From: Chara braunii
Taxonomy: Eukaryota > Streptophyta > Charophyceae > Charales > Characeae
Reading direction: 5' to 3'
DNA length: 33,613 nt
Assembly (NCBI GenBank): GCA_003427395.1
Contig: BFEA01000320.1
Coordinates: 1,542,285 to 1,575,897, forward strand
The position numbers were made by a program, and so were the translations under genes. Positions 29,276-33,613 of the stretch are shown here, piece after piece. The notes below the pieces were generated by a model, which saw nothing but the letters and a program-made list of their open reading frames with translations, was not told the origin of the DNA and did no database searches. Numbering within the stretch: the first letter of the stretch is position 1; the number at the start of each line of letters is the position of its first letter.

Positions 29276-30310
29276 GCAGATGGACTTTCGCGCATCCCTC
29301 TTGAGGCCGAGCGCCCGATAGTAGTTGGGGCCCTGACTATGGCGAAGCTAGGACCCACCGAGCGTTTTCTGGTTAACCTTTACGAGGGAAAATACCGAAT
29401 GATCGGGCTACATTTGTCAAGAAAGGAGAGTCAAGAATCAGATATCCGGAGACAAGCGGCCCAGTACTGCCTTAGAGCTGGCCATCTGTTTCGAAGGCCG
29501 AACGGCTCGGGGATGCCCTTATGAGTAGTCTGTGCTGACACAACCATACCTAGATAAGTACTCTAGGACAAAGTTCTTTACTTCCTTTGCCGCCTTACTC
29601 CTGATAGGTCTACCGTCCACGAACCCAGTGAAATCGTCTCGTATGTTCACGACGTAGTTCATATTGCCTACCCCTTTCGACATTTTCACTAGATCGATGT
29701 GTACCTTCTCTCCTGGTCTGGTCGAATAGGATGGATGAAGTGGCTCTTTGTATTTCACAAGAGCTCTCTTCTGACACTCTTCGCAGGTCCTACAGTGCCT
29801 CTCGACGTCCTTATACTGTCCTTCCCACCAGTACAACCTGCGTACCTTTTCGTAGGTTCCTTTGACCCCCCTGTGTCCTCCGACTACTCCGTCGTGAAGC
29901 TGGACAGAGGGGTGAAATTCCTAGCCGACGAGGTTCAGAGCGTGTTCAGGAGAGCCGGGGCGAGAGTTTCGATAGCCACCGCCTATCACCCACAGTCGAA
30001 CTCCCCAGTAGAGAGGGGACACCAGACTCTGATAGCGTCACTATCCAAGTGGTGCAAGGGTAAGGACAGTGATTGGCCACGATATTTTAGATACGCAATA
30101 TGGGCGGACAACGTCATGGTCCGGGCTAGTACCGGATACCCACCTTGTGGTTTGGGCGACATTGTCCGCTTCCCATAGAGTTTCACGTCGACAGTTGGAC
30201 AACCGTCGACTGGGCGGAGGAGATGTCCAGAGAGGAACTCTTAGCTGCCCGAACAAGACAGATAGCCTACGGTTTGGAAGATAACCTCAGACAACGGCAA
30301 ATCGTCTGGT
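29273..30310 (+). pseudogene. Integrase of element C, split by an internal inversion
   Basis: The + strand reads the linker FLVNLYEGKYRMIGLHLSRK and LFRRPNGSGMPL, then hits TGA 29522. Coding resumes on + at about 29903 with LDRGVKFLADEVQ (second catalytic Asp, codon 29903), ATAYHPQSNSPVERGHQTL (catalytic Glu, codon 30011) and YAIWADNVMVRASTGYPP. A frameshift near 30175 gives EFHVDSWTTVDWAEEMSREE, and a TAG at about 30310 follows RQRQIVW. The missing zinc-binding domain and first Asp lie between, on the opposite strand. Integrase would insert the element's DNA; this copy cannot be translated as one protein. Confidence 0.88.
29521..29902 (-). other. Inverted piece of the integrase gene (HHCC zinc domain and start of the catalytic core)
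   Basis: Read on the - strand from about 29902: QLHDGVVGGHRGVKGTYEKV, then RLYWWEGQYKDVERHCRTCE. The His pair and Cys pair form the integrase HHCC zinc motif. It continues with EKVHIDLVKMSKGVGNMNYV (first catalytic Asp at about 29695-29693) and ends EYLSRYGC at about 29540, where the + strand core should continue. Apart from the stop at 29519-29521 it is uninterrupted. Matching 8-bp inverted motifs gagtagtc (29523-29530) and gactactc (29882-29889) lie near the two ends. A few residues appear lost at the left junction. Confidence 0.9.
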
Positions 30311-30311
30311 A

Positions 30312-31030
30312 GTGGAAAGGGGCAAGGGTAGAGAGAGATGGGATAAGAACGTGCGAATCAGGAAAGAGAGGGTGAGCGTAGGAGATATGGTCCTTCTCTA
30401 CGACGCGGCACTGGAGAGGACCTGGACCGGAAAACTCGCAAATAGATGGATGGGACCTTACAGAGGGGTTGAGGCACTCGACTGGGGTGCATATATGATA
30501 GCAGAATTAGACGGATCTAAGTGGAAGGACCCAGTGGCGGGTGCTAGGTTAAAGTTGTTTAGGCCCAGGCCCGCGCCCGCCTTATCGCTGACCAGCCCGA
30601 AAGGAAAAGGAAAAGCCATAATGAAGGATGGAGCCCCCTTGAGGCAATTCGAGGCAGGGGAGAGTTCCAAGAAAAGGAAAAGAATAGAGAAGAGAAAGGT
30701 CAAAGAGTTAGCTTTAGGAAGAGAGAAAAGATGGTTATTCGTGTTCAAGCGAGCTAGACGGAGAGTTCTCGTTAGACGTACTGGCGGGTCGACACCCTTC
30801 TCGGGGCAAAGACAGAAGAAAAAGAGGATCGTGCCGGGACCAAAAACCAGAAGAAACAGGAGAGTCAAGAAGCATCTTCTTAGCCCCAGGACTCATAACA
30901 AACTGAAACATAAGACAATTGAACGTCGACGTGGGCGTCCTTTACGGACCATCACCCTGAAGCTCGTCCGCTTCGTCTTACGTAAGTTGCTAGGGCTCGA
31001 CGAGGGCGTCGAGAAGTGGTCCAGGCCAAC
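30312..31030 (+). pseudogene. Integrase C-terminal domain with long basic tail
   Basis: Open from 30312 with RVSVGDMVLLYDAALERTWT and LANRWMGPYRGVEALDWGAY, the GPY/F module of integrase C-terminal domains, followed by VAGARLKLFRPRPAP. After it come about 140 residues very rich in Lys/Arg (e.g. SSKKRKRIEKRKVKEL, RRNRRVKKHLL), resembling nuclear-localisation or DNA-binding tails. No chromodomain. The frame stays open past the LTR border and stops at TGA 31107, so the last ~26 residues are LTR-encoded. The frame is shifted relative to the preceding integrase part. Confidence 0.75.
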
Positions 31031-33613
31031 TGTCAGGCGGCCACAAGCAGTGTGCCGCCTGAAATCTATGGTTTTGGGACTTAGGCGCAAAGACGAGTCT
31101 GAGTTTTGATGGTACTCTGGTTAGACCAGGCAGCGGAAATTAGGGGAGCTCAGGGCGCCCTTGATTTTGGGCGCGCTGAGCCTTACGGGTACCTCTCAAA
31201 GATGGCAAGATGGGTGGTCGCACTCGGCACATCAACGGACCGTCATTTCCGGTCGTTCAGAGGGTTAAACCCGGATTGGCTTGTCGCGGGGAGGCATCGC
31301 GGGAACTGACCTCGCAGCCACATTTTTTGCGGCATACGACCGGGGTCGAAATGAGGCTCAAATTTTTGTCTATTTTAGTACCATAATTAAAGATGGGGAA
31401 AAGGAATTACGACCAGTAGGGGAGAAGGGAAAAACATAATATCCCTTAATTTTTTTATTTTTTACGGCATTTAATTCAAGGGGGAATACCCCTTTTATTT
31501 TATGTTCCCGACAATGAAATTAAAAACATAGAAAAAGATTATAAATGGTAAAAGAGAAAAGAAACAAAAGGAATTCGGCCATTTATTTAAACTTTCTCCG
31601 AATTTTATTTTGGGGATCTTACGATTAATTTACTATTTCCAACAATAGAATTAAGGAAAGGGAAGAATGATGAAAAATGATGAAAGGGACGGGAACCCAT
31701 GATTATTAGGAGATTGGCCTANTTTCGCNTCGATTNCCCGCCATTAGTTCTGACCTCGGATTGGACATTTCCCCCGGATTTTAACAGTTTTCACTACTGC
31801 CGATGGTCGAGGTCCCCTGCGTCGCTTTCCCTGGTTTGCTTGATTACTAACATTACCGCATTTGGGATGTTCTGAGAGCGGGAGTCGCATGGACAACATG
31901 GGGTGGTGCTACCTTGGGTCGACTATGGTGTTTGATTCAGTACGGATACGAGGGTTGTTACGGAGTGGCTTCGTACTACGGTGTCTGGCGTGCTTCATGT
32001 GCGGTATAGGCCCGGTGACAGTTGTTTGACTACGGTGGCTTATTTTCAGGTTTGGGACAGGTACGGTGATCTATTCTCAGGGTCGGGGCTACTACGACAG
32101 TTATTCCAGGTTTGGAACTTTGGCGGCAATTTGTTTTCAGGTTCGGAAACGTTGCGGCATTGTATATTTGGTTCGGTACAGGTTGGTGTTGCGACGGCAT
32201 GCTGCGGCCTATTCAGGTTCTTTTCGAGGTTCGGGATTGATACGGTGCGTTCATCAGTTCAAGATATCGGCATTGTTCATCTGCAGCGTCCTGTCATAAT
32301 TTTGTATTGATTCGAAATGGATATCTGTCTGGTATTGGCATGGTTCATCGCGGCACGATACGGTATTCCGCACTGGTATGGTACGACTCCTAGATCGGAA
32401 CAGGCATGGTACACTGGTTCGGAACAGGTACGGTACTCCCGCGATGATTGTTGTATTATACGACATTCGACATCGAACTGGTTGGTGAGGGTACAGGCGG
32501 GCTACAAAATTGAAGCTATTCATTCTGGTTCGGTGCTGGCTCTGCACATCCCAGACCGAGCCCTATTTCAAATCTTTCCGCACTTGCAGCACTAGTGTGA
32601 CTCGATCCTAATTGGGAATCCGGTCTGGACCGGGTGTGTCTATCACGGATCCACTCGACAATTCGATGGAAAGGGACTGTACCTAGCATGGTTGTCGTGG
32701 TTATCAGACTGCGTCAGACGCTCAACGAGCCTTTAATATGCCTGGACCAATTGAGGCACTGAACTACTGCAACCAAGCTTTCGAATTTAAAGGGGGCTCT
32801 GTTTACTCCTTGGGGGGGCCACGAGTTGGAGATCAGACCGAACGACTCGCCCGGGCTACTAGTTTCTCTAGGCCTGGGGTTTGCTTGCGGCTGGTACCAG
32901 CGGTCCTGACTGTGTGGGCTACGAGGACGACGCTGACAGCATATAAAGGGACCAAAGCCCGAAGAGGGGGGACACTGCGAGCAAGGTGTACGCAACGCAA
33001 CAGATTAGTCTGGCGGTGGTTGGTACCCGGAAGCACGACTGAGGAGAGGGAGGAAAGGCGTGCGCGGCGTACTCAATGTCGTACCGGAGTCTGATTGGGA
33101 GAGGCAATGCAGGTGGGTGAGCGGCGAAGCGGAAGAGAGGAGAACCAGACGGGGCAGGGAGGGGGAGCATGCCATGTGTCCACAACTCCAACTGGAGTGC
33201 GCTCAAGGAAAGAGCGGTTCGCAGGAGGATGTACCGGGAGCAATGTACAGGCATCGAGAGGTCACATTGAACTAGATGCTCGCCGTCAACTGAAGCGTGC
33301 ACCGCCATGATACACAACGTTCTCGGTCGCGAACCAGGGGCGGGAATACAGAGCGCGCGATGACAGGAATGTGCACGGAGCAAGCATGGCGAATGAAAAG
33401 ACTACTTTGAAAGGGGCGTGACTGAGTAGCTGCGAAAGGCGGCCAAGGGAGGATGGAGAGAGCAGACGAGGAGGGATCTTCTCATTCTTTTCATTTGGAC
33501 GCAAAGTTCACTGCGCGATGCGCGCTTCGACACTGTACGGCGTGCTGGAGGTGCGCTCATTGGTGCCCCCTTTGCAAGCACTAGCGGAGGGACGAGCTAC
33601 GATAGGAGTAGCA
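31031..33613 (+). repeat. 3' LTR, truncated by the window end
   Basis: Starts TGTCAGGCGG like the 5' LTR and stays colinear with it (offset 16561, then 16566 after a caagg insertion near 32993). Terminal hairpins, subrepeats and the TATAAAG (32942-32948) are conserved. The first ~105 bp show six substitutions and later stretches fewer. The last ~40 bp of the window extend into the part hidden by the gap in the 5' LTR. Confidence 0.95.
32942..32948 (+). promoter_or_regulatory. TATA box of the 3' LTR
   Basis: TATAAAG at the position equivalent to 16381-16387. In the 3' LTR it could drive outward transcription into the flanking DNA. Confidence 0.45.

Larger units (their letters stand above)
14470..33613 (+). 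mobile_element. Giant Ty3/gypsy-type LTR retrotransposon (element C), 3' end outside the window
   Basis: The unit is bounded by two direct LTR copies starting TGTCAGGCGG at 14470 and 31031. Their offset is a constant 16561 bp until a 5-bp insertion near 32993. Order: 5' LTR, tRNA-Asp-type primer-binding site, AT-rich leader, accessory ORFs, gag, protease, RT, RNase H, integrase, 3' LTR. The RT-RNase H-integrase order is that of Ty3/gypsy (Metaviridae-like) elements. There is no chromodomain, and the primer type matches non-chromoviral plant lineages (Athila/Tat-like); that lineage call is inference. At least 19.1 kb lies in the window, and about 21 kb is expected if the 3' LTR is full length. 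Multiple stops, frameshifts and an inversion in pol make it non-autonomous. The LTR copies differ by a few percent by eye, so the insertion is not very recent. Confidence 0.92.

Noticed and set aside
31106-31309. 67-codon frame and other small frames inside the LTRs
   Set aside because: Not preserved as equal-length frames between the two LTR copies; no domain.

Overview
This is a gene-poor, repeat-dense eukaryotic window. I see no host protein gene, no rRNA, no tRNA gene and no CRISPR array. It holds at least three retroelements in different states of decay, separated by microsatellites and AT-rich spacer. The element proteins, long homopolymers, (GT)n, (GGA)n and (AT)n tracts and scattered N bases point to a large repeat-rich genome. 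The style of the gag, protease, reverse transcriptase (RT) and RNase H fragments, and a primer-binding site matching plant tRNA-Asp, suggest a streptophyte. A charophyte alga such as Chara is my best guess, made from memory and not from a search.

Layout. (1) 1-5.2 kb, + strand: an (AT)n tract, small hairpins, then a decayed retroelement 'A'. A has a Gly/Asn-rich protein with a damaged zinc knuckle and a coiled coil (1.1-1.7 kb), a GGA minisatellite (1.85-2.55 kb) and a heavily decayed RT (2.8-5.2 kb). (2) 5.2-8.9 kb: non-coding spacer with a (CTC)n block abutting a (GT)n block, a 103-bp tandem duplication and an AT-rich stretch. (3) 9.0-14.4 kb, - strand: element 'B', with a 666-codon RT frame broken by a single TAG. 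Just upstream of it on its own strand are two diverged ~1.1-kb direct repeats, then a broken upstream ORF. (4) 14.47 kb to the window end, + strand: a giant Ty3/gypsy-type LTR retrotransposon 'C'.

Element C starts with a TGTCAGG... LTR at 14470. A second copy of that LTR starts at 31031 and is cut by the window end. An 18-nt match to the plant tRNA-Asp primer-binding site at 19135 places the end of the 5' LTR near 19130, so the LTR is about 4.66 kb (including an 895-N gap). The whole element would be about 21 kb if the 3' LTR is full length. Between the primer-binding site and gag lie a 1.7-kb AT-rich leader with tandem repeats and then a compact series of at least five ORFs (20829-23909), none of which I recognise. 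These are followed by gag, protease, RT, RNase H and integrase (24466-31030).

C is defective: gag-pol carries many stops and frameshifts, and about 380 bp of the integrase gene has been flipped in place, so the zinc-binding domain and the first catalytic Asp are on the - strand while the rest of the core is on the + strand. The most novel content is the pre-gag accessory ORF cluster inside this giant element; the integrase micro-inversion and the tandem repeats upstream of RT B come next.
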